A stretch of DNA of 33,648 bases from contig DAHUYL010000171.1 in the NCBI GenBank assembly GCA_027315255.1, forward strand, positions 1 through 33,648, given 5' to 3'. A program made the position numbers and the translations under genes. The stretch's first letter is position 1. Every line of letters begins with the position of its first letter. The notes under the pieces were generated by a model. That model searched no databases, had not been told where the DNA came from, and was given only the letters and a program-made list of their open reading frames with translations. Shown here in pieces: positions 23,683 to 31,315 of this stretch. The stretch comes from Solirubrobacterales bacterium. Lineage in GTDB: Bacteria > Actinomycetota > Thermoleophilia > Solirubrobacterales > Solirubrobacteraceae.

Positions 23683-25890
23683 GTGAGCGAGCCGACAGCC
23701 ACGGACAGCGCCGAGTCGCCTGCCTCGGTCGAACCCACCGCGGTCGAACCCGCCGCGACAAGGGGGCTGGTCGCCGCGATCGGCGCCTGGGCGGCCCGTC
23801 GAGGCTCGCTGGTCGCAGGAGCGTGGGTGCTCGTGCTGGTGGCGGCGACGCTCGCGCACCGCGCGGCCGGCAGCACCTACAGCGACTCGCTGACGATCCC
23901 GGGCTCGAAGGCCCAGGCCGGGCTCGCCGTGCTGCGCGCGCACGAACCGACGATCGGCGGGCAGAGCGGCCAGGTCGTGTTCGTCGACGGCCACGGCAAG
24001 CTCAGCTCCGCCGCTGCGGCCGTCGAGCAGTCGGTCGCCAACGTCAGGAAGCTCGCGCACGTGCTGTCGGCGGCCGACCCGCTGTCGGCTCAGACCATGT
24101 CCAAGGACGGGCGGACCGCCTATTCGACCGTTCACTTCGACACCAACCCGCAGCAGCTCGGCAGCGCCTATGTGACAGCTGTCGACGAAGCCGTCGCGCC
24201 CGCACGCCGAGCCGGGGTCGAGGTCACCTACGGCGGTCAGCTGGGCCAGGCGGCGGCGCCGAAGGCAAACGACATCACCTCGGAGGCGATCGGGCTCGGG
24301 ATCGCGCTGCTCACCCTGCTGGTCGCATTCGGCAGCGTGCTCGCCGCTTTCGCGCCGCTGCTGGCTGCGCTGCTGGCGGTCATCACCGGGATCGGGATCC
24401 TCGGGGTGGTGGCGGCTTCGGTCGCGTTCGGCACGGCCGCGCCGACGCTGGCGACGATGATGGGGCTCGGCGTCGGGATCGACTACGCGCTGTTCCTGAC
24501 GACCCGCAACCGCCAGCTGCTGATCGACGGCGAGGACTTCGACCGCGCGATCCGCCGCACGATGGCCGCCAGCGGCCGCTCGGTCCTGATCGCGGGCTCG
24601 ACGGTGATCATCGCGATGCTCGGGTTGTACGCGTCGGGAATCTCGTTCATCGGCAAGCTCGGGTTCGCGGCGGCGATCACGGTCGCGGTGGCGATGCTGT
24701 CCGGACTCACGCTGGCCCCGGCGCTGCTCGGGATCGCGCGCGGCCGGATCGACCGCTTCCGCGTGCGCAAGCCGATCGCCGAGCCACGCAGCCTCGACTC
24801 GCCGCTTCACCGCTACACGGCCACCGTCGCCCGCCACCCGTGGTGGTTCGCGCTCGGCGGGCTCGCGCTCCTGTTCGTGATCGCGATCCCGACGCTGTCG
24901 ATCGACCTCGGGCACGTCGGCCCCGGTTCGGAGCCGAAGAGCTACTCCGAGCGCCAGGCCTACGACGCGATCAGCCGGGGCTTCGGCGCCGGCGCCAACG
25001 GCCCGCTCACGATCGTCGTGGCGCTGCCCCGCGGGACCGGCGCGCAGCAGGCCGCGGCGCTCGCGACGAAGCTGCAGAGCACGATCGCGCAGACCAAGGG
25101 CGTGCGGAGCGCCGGGCCGCTGAAGCCCTCGCCCGATCAGGCGATCCTCGTCGGCAGCGCGATCCCGGCGAGCGGTCCGACGGCCGACTCCACCAGGACG
25201 CTCGTGCAGCGCCTCCAGGACACGGTCCTGCCAGCGGCGCTGCGCGGGTCGCACGCGACCGCTTACGTCAGCGGCACGACCGCGGCGACGATCGACTTCG
25301 AGCAGACCGTCTCGAACCGGCTGCCGCTGATCATCGGCGTCGTGATCCTGGCCGCGTTCGTGCTGCTGCTCGCATCGTTCAGATCGGTCGTCGTCGCGAT
25401 CAAGGCGGCGCTGCTCAACCTCGTCTCGATCGCGGCCGCCCTCGGCGTGATCGTCGCCGCGTTCCAGTGGGGCTGGGCGACGAGCCTGCTCGGCGTCGCA
25501 GGCAAGGTCCCGATCGAGTCGTATGTCCCGATGATCGTGTTCGCGATCGTGTTCGGCCTGTCGATGGACTACGAGGTCTTCCTGATCTCGCGGATCCGCG
25601 AGCACTGGCTCGCCGGCGCGAGCAACCAGGAGTCGGTCGCGAACGGCCTGGCCGAGACCGCACGCGTGATCACGTGCGCCGCGCTGATCCTCGCGTGCGT
25701 GTTCTTCTCGTTCCTGCTGTCGACCAGCGTGACGGTGAAGATGCTCGCGCTCGGGCTCGGCGCCAGCGTCCTGCTCGATGCGACCGTGATCCGGATGGTG
25801 ATCGTTCCCGCCCTGATGTTCCTGTTCGACCGGGCGAACTGGTGGATTCCGGCGTGGCTCGACCGGATCCTGCCGAAGCTGGAAGCCTGA
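23683..25890 (+). CDS. MMPL-family RND transporter
   Basis: A 735-residue membrane protein with two repeats, each one membrane helix, a large extracytoplasmic loop and a five-helix bundle (12 helices in all). Helix motifs GLGVGIDYALFLTTR and VFGLSMDYEVFLISRIREHW carry the Asp-Tyr pairs of the proton relay in MMPL transporters. Typical substrates are lipids or hydrophobic compounds; none can be inferred. The first 25 residues contain an imperfect SVEPTAVEPAA repeat and precede the first helix. GTG at 23683 is preceded by TAGGAT (23667-23672) at 10 bases and no Shine-Dalgarno sequence. It lies 35 bases before the sensor kinase gene. Confidence 0.92.
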   Translation: MSEPTATDSAESPASVEPTAVEPAATRGLVAAIGAWAARRGSLVAGAWVLVLVAATLAHRAAGSTYSDSLTIPGSKAQAGLAVLRAHEPTIGGQSGQVVFVDGHGKLSSAAAAVEQSVANVRKLAHVLSAADPLSAQTMSKDGRTAYSTVHFDTNPQQLGSAYVTAVDEAVAPARRAGVEVTYGGQLGQAAAPKANDITSEAIGLGIALLTLLVAFGSVLAAFAPLLAALLAVITGIGILGVVAASVAFGTAAPTLATMMGLGVGIDYALFLTTRNRQLLIDGEDFDRAIRRTMAASGRSVLIAGSTVIIAMLGLYASGISFIGKLGFAAAITVAVAMLSGLTLAPALLGIARGRIDRFRVRKPIAEPRSLDSPLHRYTATVARHPWWFALGGLALLFVIAIPTLSIDLGHVGPGSEPKSYSERQAYDAISRGFGAGANGPLTIVVALPRGTGAQQAAALATKLQSTIAQTKGVRSAGPLKPSPDQAILVGSAIPASGPTADSTRTLVQRLQDTVLPAALRGSHATAYVSGTTAATIDFEQTVSNRLPLIIGVVILAAFVLLLASFRSVVVAIKAALLNLVSIAAALGVIVAAFQWGWATSLLGVAGKVPIESYVPMIVFAIVFGLSMDYEVFLISRIREHWLAGASNQESVANGLAETARVITCAALILACVFFSFLLSTSVTVKMLALGLGASVLLDATVIRMVIVPALMFLFDRANWWIPAWLDRILPKLEA

Positions 25891-25925
25891 ACCGGCGAAG
25901 TAGACTCCTCCGGGAAGGAGAGAGG

Positions 25926-27551
25926 ATGAGACGCCGGCGCCTGCTGTCAAACCGGATTCTGGCGAGCGTGGTCGCGATCCTGGTTGCCAGCACTGCGGTC
26001 GGGTTCGCGCTCGACACCCTGAGCCGCAGGACGATGCTGGTCAGCCAGTACCAGCGCCGGGCGCTCGGGATCGCCGAGACGTTCGCGGCGATGCCGACGA
26101 TCCGCGAGGCACTGTGGCGCCACGACGCGAACGACCGGCGGCTGATCCAGTCGCTCGCCGAGCAGGTGCGCCGCGAGACCGGCGCGAGCTACATCGTCGT
26201 GATCGACCGCCACGGCGTGCGCTTCTCCCACCCCGACCGGTCGTTGATCGGCAAGCGTGTCAGCGAGCCGGTGATCGCGCTCGACGGCCGCAACCACCTC
26301 GGCATCGACCACGGCAACCTCGGCGTCTCGGCCAACGCCAAGACGCCGCTGCGCGCGCCCGACGGCCAGATCATCGGCGAGGTCTCGGCGGGCATCGAGG
26401 AGACCGCGATCTCGTCGCAGCTGCTGCGCGGGCTGCCGACGCTGATCCTGTACTTCGCGTGCGCGCTCGGGATCGGGCTGGTCGCCTCGCTGACGCTCGC
26501 GCGGCGGCTCAAGCGCAGCACGTTCGGACTCGAGCTGGACGAGATCGCGGCGCTCGTGCAGGAGCGCGAGGCGATGCTCCACAACATCCGCGAGGGCGTG
26601 ATCACGCTCGATCGCCATGGGCGGGTGACGCTGATCAACGACGAGGCCCGGAGGCTGGTCCCGGTCGGCCCGACGGCCGTCGGGCAGCCGATCGAGCAGC
26701 TCGTCGCGCCCGGGCGGCTGCGCGATCTGCTGACCGGCGCGGTCGTCGGTCAGGACCAGGTGGTGCTTACCGACGAGCACGTGCTCGTCGTCAACCGGAT
26801 GCCGGTCTCGCGCAAGGGACGCGCACTCGGAGCAGTCGTGACGCTGCGCGACCGCACCGAGCTCGAGGCGCTGCTGCGCGAGCTCGACAGCGTCGACGCG
26901 CTGACCGAGGCGCTGCGGGCCCAGCAGCACGAGTTCTCGAACCGCATGCACACGCTCGCCGGGCTGATCGAGCTCGGCGACCATGCCGCCGCCGCCAGCT
27001 ACGCGCTCGACGTCTCGCGTGCCAGCGGCGGCCTCGCCGAGCAGATCCGCGAGCAGATCGAGCGCCCCGAGATCGCGGCGATGCTGCTGGCGAAGACGAC
27101 GGTCGCGGCCGAGCACGGCGTCGAGCTCGTCCTGACCGAGGACTCGCAGCTCGCCGGCGAGGGCGTCGACACCAGCGGGGTGCTGACGATCGTCGGCAAC
27201 CTGATCGACAACGCGATCGACGCCGCCGCATCCGGGCCGGCGCCCGCGCGCGTGTGGGTCCGCCTCGATCGCGACCGAGCCGACGACGTGGTCATCGAGG
27301 TGACCGACACGGGCGACGGCGTGCCGCCCGAGCTCTCGGAGGAGATCTTCGCCGACGGCTTCACGACCAAGCCCGCCGCGGGCGAGCGCCACCGAGGGAT
27401 CGGGCTCGCGCTCGTGCACCGCCTCGTGTCCCAGGCGGGAGGCACGATCGCCGTCCGCTGCGACGGCGTGACCGTGTTCACGGTGAAGCTCCCCGTCGCG
27501 GGGCGCCCGCGGGGGGCCGGCGCGGTCCCCCGGTCCGGAGTCGCGGCGTGA
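25926..27551 (+). CDS. CitA/DcuS-type sensor histidine kinase
   Basis: A 541-residue membrane kinase. An N-terminal helix (about 8-30), an extracytoplasmic PDC sensor domain (about 35-170, with YIVVIDRHGVRFSHPD and a GEVSAGI motif), a second membrane helix (about 180-198), a cytosolic PAS domain (about 205-300), the phosphoacceptor region LRAQQHEFSNRMHTLAGL (His335), and an ATPase domain with GNLIDNAIDAA, DTGDGVP and RGIGLALV. This architecture belongs to the CitA/DcuS family, whose known members sense citrate or C4-dicarboxylates outside the cell. ATG at 25926 has AAGGAG and AGAGG upstream; TAGACT at 25901-25906 is a likely -10 box. It overlaps the response regulator gene by 4 bases. Confidence 0.93.
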   Translation: MRRRRLLSNRILASVVAILVASTAVGFALDTLSRRTMLVSQYQRRALGIAETFAAMPTIREALWRHDANDRRLIQSLAEQVRRETGASYIVVIDRHGVRFSHPDRSLIGKRVSEPVIALDGRNHLGIDHGNLGVSANAKTPLRAPDGQIIGEVSAGIEETAISSQLLRGLPTLILYFACALGIGLVASLTLARRLKRSTFGLELDEIAALVQEREAMLHNIREGVITLDRHGRVTLINDEARRLVPVGPTAVGQPIEQLVAPGRLRDLLTGAVVGQDQVVLTDEHVLVVNRMPVSRKGRALGAVVTLRDRTELEALLRELDSVDALTEALRAQQHEFSNRMHTLAGLIELGDHAAAASYALDVSRASGGLAEQIREQIERPEIAAMLLAKTTVAAEHGVELVLTEDSQLAGEGVDTSGVLTIVGNLIDNAIDAAASGPAPARVWVRLDRDRADDVVIEVTDTGDGVPPELSEEIFADGFTTKPAAGERHRGIGLALVHRLVSQAGGTIAVRCDGVTVFTVKLPVAGRPRGAGAVPRSGVAA

Positions 27552-28210
27552 TCGACACGCTGATCGTCGACGACGACTTCCACGTCGCATCGATTCACGG
27601 CGCCTACGTCCAGCGCGTCCACGGCTTCTCGCTCGCGGGCCACGCGGCGACGCTCGAGAGCGCGCGCGCGCAGACGCGCCGGCTGGAGCCGGCTCTGATC
27701 CTGCTCGATCTGTACCTCCCCGACGGGCACGGTCTCGACCTGCTGCGCGAGGCCCGCCGGCGTGACGGATACCGGCCAGATTTCCTGGTGATCACCGCCG
27801 CCCGAGACATGAAGAGCGTGCGCCAGGCGATGCAGCTCGGCGCGGTCCACTACCTCGTGAAGCCGTTCACCTACGCCCAGCTCGAGCAGCGGCTGCTCGC
27901 CTACCGCGACCTGCGGCGGCGACTCGAGCGGATCCAGGAGGCCGAGCAGGACGAGGTCGACGCGCTGTACGGCCTGCTGCGCGGGCCCGCGTCGCCGTCG
28001 AAGAGCCAGGTCGGTCCGACGATGGCGCGCGTCAGCGAGCTGCTGACGGGGGCCGGCGAGCGCTCCGCCGCCGAGATCGCCGAGCAGATCGGGATCAGCC
28101 GCTCGACCGCGCAGCGCTACCTGAGCGACCTCGTCAGCCAGGGCAAGGCCGAGCTGCGCCTCCAGTACGGGACGACCGGCCGGCCGGAGCATCGCTACCG
28201 CCTCGTATGA
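27548..28210 (+). CDS. CitB/DcuR-type response regulator
   Basis: A 220-residue response regulator. The receiver domain (1-120) has the acidic pair in TLIVDDDFH, phosphoacceptor Asp54 in LILLDLYLPDGHGLDLL and the conserved Lys in YLVKPFTYAQLEQRL. The C-terminal HTH reads SAAEIAEQIGISRSTAQRYLSDLV, as in DcuR/CitB/DctR. GTG at 27548 overlaps the kinase stop (GTGA). Family members turn on uptake or use of citrate, malate or fumarate; no transporter is adjacent here, so the target lies elsewhere or is the upstream MMPL gene or the downstream GNAT gene. Confidence 0.93.
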   Translation: MIDTLIVDDDFHVASIHGAYVQRVHGFSLAGHAATLESARAQTRRLEPALILLDLYLPDGHGLDLLREARRRDGYRPDFLVITAARDMKSVRQAMQLGAVHYLVKPFTYAQLEQRLLAYRDLRRRLERIQEAEQDEVDALYGLLRGPASPSKSQVGPTMARVSELLTGAGERSAAEIAEQIGISRSTAQRYLSDLVSQGKAELRLQYGTTGRPEHRYRLV

Positions 28211-28698
28211 CCGAGATCCACCCGGCGAGCGCCGACGAGCGGGCGTGGGTCGCCCAACGCCTGAACGAGCTGTGGGCCTCGACCACCGTCGTCAGCCGCG
28301 GCTGGACCCACGACGCCTCGGAGCTGCCGGCCTTCGTCGCCTCGAGCGGCGCCGAGCCCGTCGGCCTCGCGACCTACCGGATCGAAGCCGCCGAATGCGA
28401 GCTCGTGACGCTCGACGCGTTCCGCCGCGGCGAAGGGGTCGGCACCGCGCTGCTTCACCGGGTCGCGAGCGAGGCGGCCGCGCAGCGGTGTCATCGGCTG
28501 TGGTTGATCACCTCCAACGACAACCTCGACGCGCTGCGCTTCTACCAGCGTCGCGGGCTGCGGCTCGTCGCGGTCCATCGCGGCGCGATCGACGCGGCGC
28601 GCAGGCTGAAGCCCGAGATCCCGGAGGTCGGCGACCACGGGATCCCGATCCACGACGAGCTCGAGCTCGAGCTGGTGCTCCCCGCCGCCGCGGGCTGA
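28207..28698 (+). CDS. GNAT-family N-acetyltransferase
   Basis: A 163-residue GCN5-related acetyltransferase. Acetyl-CoA binding motif A is VTLDAFRRGEGVGTALLHRV (R-x-x-G-x-G), followed by LWLITSNDNLDALRFYQRRG, the usual motif B with Asn and the RFYQRRGF-like strand. The acceptor is unknown. ATG at 28207 overlaps the response regulator stop (ATGA), so it belongs to the kinase-regulator operon, an unusual third partner for a CitA/CitB system. The stop codon sits in the loop of a strong hairpin that probably ends the operon. Confidence 0.9.
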   Translation: MTEIHPASADERAWVAQRLNELWASTTVVSRGWTHDASELPAFVASSGAEPVGLATYRIEAAECELVTLDAFRRGEGVGTALLHRVASEAAAQRCHRLWLITSNDNLDALRFYQRRGLRLVAVHRGAIDAARRLKPEIPEVGDHGIPIHDELELELVLPAAAG

Positions 28699-28710
28699 CC
28701 CGCGGCGGCG
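28683..28710 (+). terminator. Hairpin terminator of the kinase-regulator-GNAT operon
   Basis: CGCCGCCGCGGG (28683-28694) pairs perfectly with CCCGCGGCGGCG (28699-28710) around the loop CTGA, which contains the GNAT stop codon. A 12-bp all-GC stem is the strongest hairpin on this strand here; no T-tract follows. Confidence 0.6.
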
Positions 28711-29185
28711 AGCCGGTCAGCCGGCCGCGCTGATCGAGAAGCGGACCTGGTCTCCCTCGCGCGCCGCGTCGAGCAGCTTGTCGTCGTCGGGCGGTCTGCG
28801 ACGCTCGGGGCGAGCGCGTCGCCGCACTCGGGCGGTCGGGATTGGGTGCGCGCGATCCGGGCACAGCTGGATTCGCGGGGTCGCTTGCGGGTTTTGTCCT
28901 GCGGGGGTGAGGAGGTGCGCGCGGTCGGGCGCTGCCGGCTGTGGGTGCGGGTCACGGTCGGTGGGTCGCGTGGAAACGGCATAAGCTCGACAGCACCGAG
29001 GTTTGCGGTTGGGGTGGTGCGGATCGGCTGCGCATGGGGGCGTGGGTGCGCGCGGTGTGGTCGCGGGGCCGGTGCTGGTGCGGTTGTGCCGGTCGGCGGC
29101 TGGGGCGAGCTCGTCGACGCCGGTCTGGCGCTGCGCCGTGCACCCACTGCCTTTGGCGACGAGCGCTCCACCTGACAGAGCACTG
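28711..29185. other. Gene-poor degenerate region
   Basis: This stretch of 475 bases holds no intact gene I can support. From about 28840 to 29100 the plus strand is strongly G- and T-rich (for example GGTTTGCGGTTGGGGTGGTG), unlike the neighbours. An open frame at 28846-29175 begins with RAQLDSRGRLRVLSCGGEE, faintly like beta-sandwich repeats of secreted proteins, but then turns into low-complexity sequence. A possible gene tail on the minus strand lies at 28717-28800. Confidence 0.5.
28717..28800 (-). pseudogene. Possible C-terminal gene remnant
   Basis: On the minus strand this segment reads PPDDDKLLDAAREGDQVRFS followed by ISAAG and a TGA stop at 28719-28717, which looks like a genuine protein C-terminus with normal codon use. 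Upstream the frame turns into Arg/Pro-rich sequence with no domain character. I cannot name the family. It may be the end of a gene cut off by the rearrangement that produced the degenerate region. Confidence 0.3.
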
Positions 29186-29743
29186 CTAGCCGCGGGTGAG
29201 ATCGGCGACGATCGCGCCGAGGCCGCGCAGCTCGGACAGCGCTCGCTCGCCGTCGCCCGGCCCGGCGTCGACCGCGCGTGTGGCAGAGGTGTCGACGGTC
29301 ACCGCGAGCCCCTCGCGCAGCGCGTCGCGGGCGGTGTTCAGCACGCAGTAGTCGGTCGCGAGCCCGACGACCGTCACCGCCGTCACCCCGTTCTCCCGCA
29401 GCCGCTGCCCCAGCTCGGGATTCTCGAACGCCGAGTACCCCTCGGTGTCCCGTCGCTGGCCCTTGTCGATCACCGCGTCGATCCGCGCCCGGTCGAGCGC
29501 GGGGTGAAGCTGTGCGCCTTCGGTGTCACGCACGCAATGCTCGGGCCACGGCCCGCCGTGCGCGCGAAACGAGCCGTGATCGGGCGGATGCCAGTCGCGC
29601 GTCGCGATCACGATGTCGTAGCGCGCATCGGCCGCGAGCTCGTTCAGCCGCGGCGCGATCGCGTCGCCTCCGGGGACGGCGAGTGCGCCGTCCGGCGGGG
29701 TGAAGTCGCGCTGGAAGTCGACGATCAGGAGCGCCTGCGTCAT
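29186..29743 (-). CDS. pncA: Nicotinamidase (isochorismatase family)
   Basis: A 185-residue cysteine hydrolase that turns nicotinamide into nicotinate for NAD salvage. The catalytic triad is Asp9 (LLIVDFQRDF), Lys94 (VIDKGQ) and Cys133 (GLATDYCVLNTARDAL). The metal site DWHPPDH (Asp50, His52, His56) and WPEHC (His69) is complete, which marks a nicotinamidase rather than another isochorismatase-fold hydrolase. ATG at 29743 lies 3 bases after the stop of the acyl-CoA synthetase gene, so the two are co-transcribed, an unexpected pairing. Confidence 0.93.
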   Translation of the reverse strand: MTQALLIVDFQRDFTPPDGALAVPGGDAIAPRLNELAADARYDIVIATRDWHPPDHGSFRAHGGPWPEHCVRDTEGAQLHPALDRARIDAVIDKGQRRDTEGYSAFENPELGQRLRENGVTAVTVVGLATDYCVLNTARDALREGLAVTVDTSATRAVDAGPGDGERALSELRGLGAIVADLTRG

Positions 29744-29746
29744 CGC

Positions 29747-31192
29747 CTACCGCGAGCCTACCCGCGCGCGCAGCTGTTGCTTGAGCACCTTTCCCATCGC
29801 GTTGCGCGGCAGCGACTCGACGAGGTGAACCTCGCGCGGGCGCTTGTGCGGCGCCAGCAGCGCCGCCACGTGGGCGGCCAGCGCCGCCGCCGACGGCGGC
29901 TCGGCGCCCGGCTCGAGCACCACCCAGGCGACGATCCGCTCGCCGAGATCCTCGTCGGCGACGCCGAGGACCGCCGCCTCGCGGACCGCGGCGTGCTCGA
30001 GCAGCGCTCCCTCGACCTCGCCGGCGCCGACCTTGAAGCCGCCGGTCTTGACCAGGTCGGTCGCGCGGCGCCCGACGATCCGCAGGTAGCCGTCGGGCGC
30101 GCGGGTCGCGAGGTCGCCGGTCTGAAACCAGCCGTCGCGCATCACCTCGGCGGTCGCGTCGGGGCGGTTCAGGTAGCCGCTGAACAGGCTCGGACCGCGC
30201 ACCGCGACCTCGCCGATCGTGTGGCCGTCCGTCGGCGTCTCGCGACCGTCGTCGGCCACGAGTCGCAGCGTGACCCCTGTCACGGGCGGGCCGACCTCGC
30301 CCGGGCGTCGCTCGCCGTCCGCCCGCACGGCCGTGTTGATCAGCGTCTCGGTGAGTCCGTAGCGCTCGGCGATCAGCTGCCCGCTGGCGCGCCGTATCCG
30401 GTCGAACGTCCGCGCCGGCAGCGGTGCCGAGCCCGACACGAGCAGCCGCGCCCGCGCGAGCGCGGCGGCCACGTCGGGGTCGCGCTCGGCGGCCTCGGCG
30501 AGCCGGTGGTACATGGTCGGCACGCCGAACAGGACCGTCCCACCGGCGGCGAGCGCAGCCGCCGCCGTGCCCGGCGAGAACCGTCCGAGATGGTGCAGCG
30601 CGCCGCCCCGCCGCAGCGGCCCGAGCAGCCCGAGCACGAGCCCGTGGACGTGGAAGGCCGGCAACCCGTGCACGACCCGGTCCTCCGCGGTCCACGCCCA
30701 CGCGTCGGCGAGCGCATCGAGGTTCGCCGCAACCGCGCGCGCCGACAGCAGCACCCCCTTCGGGTGGCCGGTCGTCCCCGAGGTGTAGATCACGAGCGCG
30801 GTGCGTTCGGGGTCGCCCGGCGGCGGCAGCCCCGCGCGGGCGTCGAGCTCGACCGCCAGCATGCGGGGACCGCCGGCTTGTGTGCCGGCGGTCCCATCGG
30901 CAGGCGTGCTGCCGACGACCACCTGCGGCCGGGCGTCCGCGAGGACGTGCGCCAGCTCGGCGGATCCGAGCAACGGGTTGAGCGGCACGAGCTCGACGCC
31001 GGACTCGATCGCCGCCACGATCGCCACGAACGCCTCGAGCGTGCTGTCCGCCTGCACCGCGACGCGGGTCGCGCCGCCCCAGCGGGCGGCGAGCGCGCCG
31101 GCGGCTCCGCGCAGCTCGGCGTAGCTGAGCGTGCGCTGCCCGAGCGTCAGCGCCGGCTCGTCACCGAGCTCCCGGAGGCGCGTCAGCTCCAC
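29747..31192 (-). CDS. AMP-forming acyl-CoA synthetase, MatB-like
   Basis: A 481-residue member of the ANL superfamily that activates a carboxylic acid with ATP and CoA. The P-loop is YTSGTTGHPKGVLLS, then LPAFHVHGLVLGLLGPLRRG, AERYGLTET, GWFQTGDLA, GRRATDLVKTGGFKVGAGEVE and the C-terminal Lys in PRNAMGKVLKQQ. The FHVHGL motif and short length suggest malonyl-CoA synthetase (MatB) or a short-chain relative; the substrate is not certain. GTG at 31192 is the only start that keeps the N-terminal helix. A hairpin-encoded segment DGTAGTQAGGP lies in the linker before the P-loop (30866-30895). It forms an operon with pncA and is divergent from a flippase-like gene. Confidence 0.9.
   Translation of the reverse strand: MELTRLRELGDEPALTLGQRTLSYAELRGAAGALAARWGGATRVAVQADSTLEAFVAIVAAIESGVELVPLNPLLGSAELAHVLADARPQVVVGSTPADGTAGTQAGGPRMLAVELDARAGLPPPGDPERTALVIYTSGTTGHPKGVLLSARAVAANLDALADAWAWTAEDRVVHGLPAFHVHGLVLGLLGPLRRGGALHHLGRFSPGTAAAALAAGGTVLFGVPTMYHRLAEAAERDPDVAAALARARLLVSGSAPLPARTFDRIRRASGQLIAERYGLTETLINTAVRADGERRPGEVGPPVTGVTLRLVADDGRETPTDGHTIGEVAVRGPSLFSGYLNRPDATAEVMRDGWFQTGDLATRAPDGYLRIVGRRATDLVKTGGFKVGAGEVEGALLEHAAVREAAVLGVADEDLGERIVAWVVLEPGAEPPSAAALAAHVAALLAPHKRPREVHLVESLPRNAMGKVLKQQLRARVGSR
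30866..30895. repeat. In-frame palindromic element in the acyl-CoA synthetase gene (copy 2)
   Basis: GGGACCGCCGGC (30866-30877) and GCCGGCGGTCCC (30884-30895) form a perfect 12-bp stem around TTGTGT. The coding-strand core GCCGGCACACAAGCCGGC differs by one base from the core in accA1 and encodes the same AGTQAG, while the outer stem differs but is again fully complementary. Confidence 0.65.
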
Positions 31193-31315
31193 GCGTGTTT
31201 TCTACCATTCCTCGATCGGTTCGCACCGTTCGCGGTGTCGCCGGAAATCGTATGGCGCCGGATAGTTGAGTACCAAACTATCTTTGCTACGATGGGTTTA
31301 CGGCAGGCTTAGGAG
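31193..31315. promoter_or_regulatory. 22-bp dyad shared by two divergent promoters
   Basis: GATAGTT (31261-31267) and AACTATC (31276-31282) flank a GTAC centre, a dyad with 18 of 22 positions symmetric. Rightward, TTGAGT (31266-31271), a 16-bp spacer and TACGAT (31288-31293) form a promoter for the flippase-like gene. Leftward, TTGGTA (31276-31271), an 18-bp spacer and TACGAT (31252-31247) form one for the acyl-CoA synthetase. Both -35 elements lie inside the dyad, so one bound repressor would silence both. The sequence resembles MarR/TetR-type operators. No regulator gene is adjacent. Confidence 0.6.

Noticed and set aside
25905-25920. Hairpin CTCCT/AGGAG hiding the ribosome binding site of the sensor kinase
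   Set aside because: Its left arm overlaps the likely -10 box TAGACT and so would not be transcribed.
28846-29175. Open frame of 109 codons on the plus strand
   Set aside because: Most of it is Gly/Val/Arg/Cys low complexity from G/T-rich DNA, with no ribosome binding site, promoter or recognisable fold.
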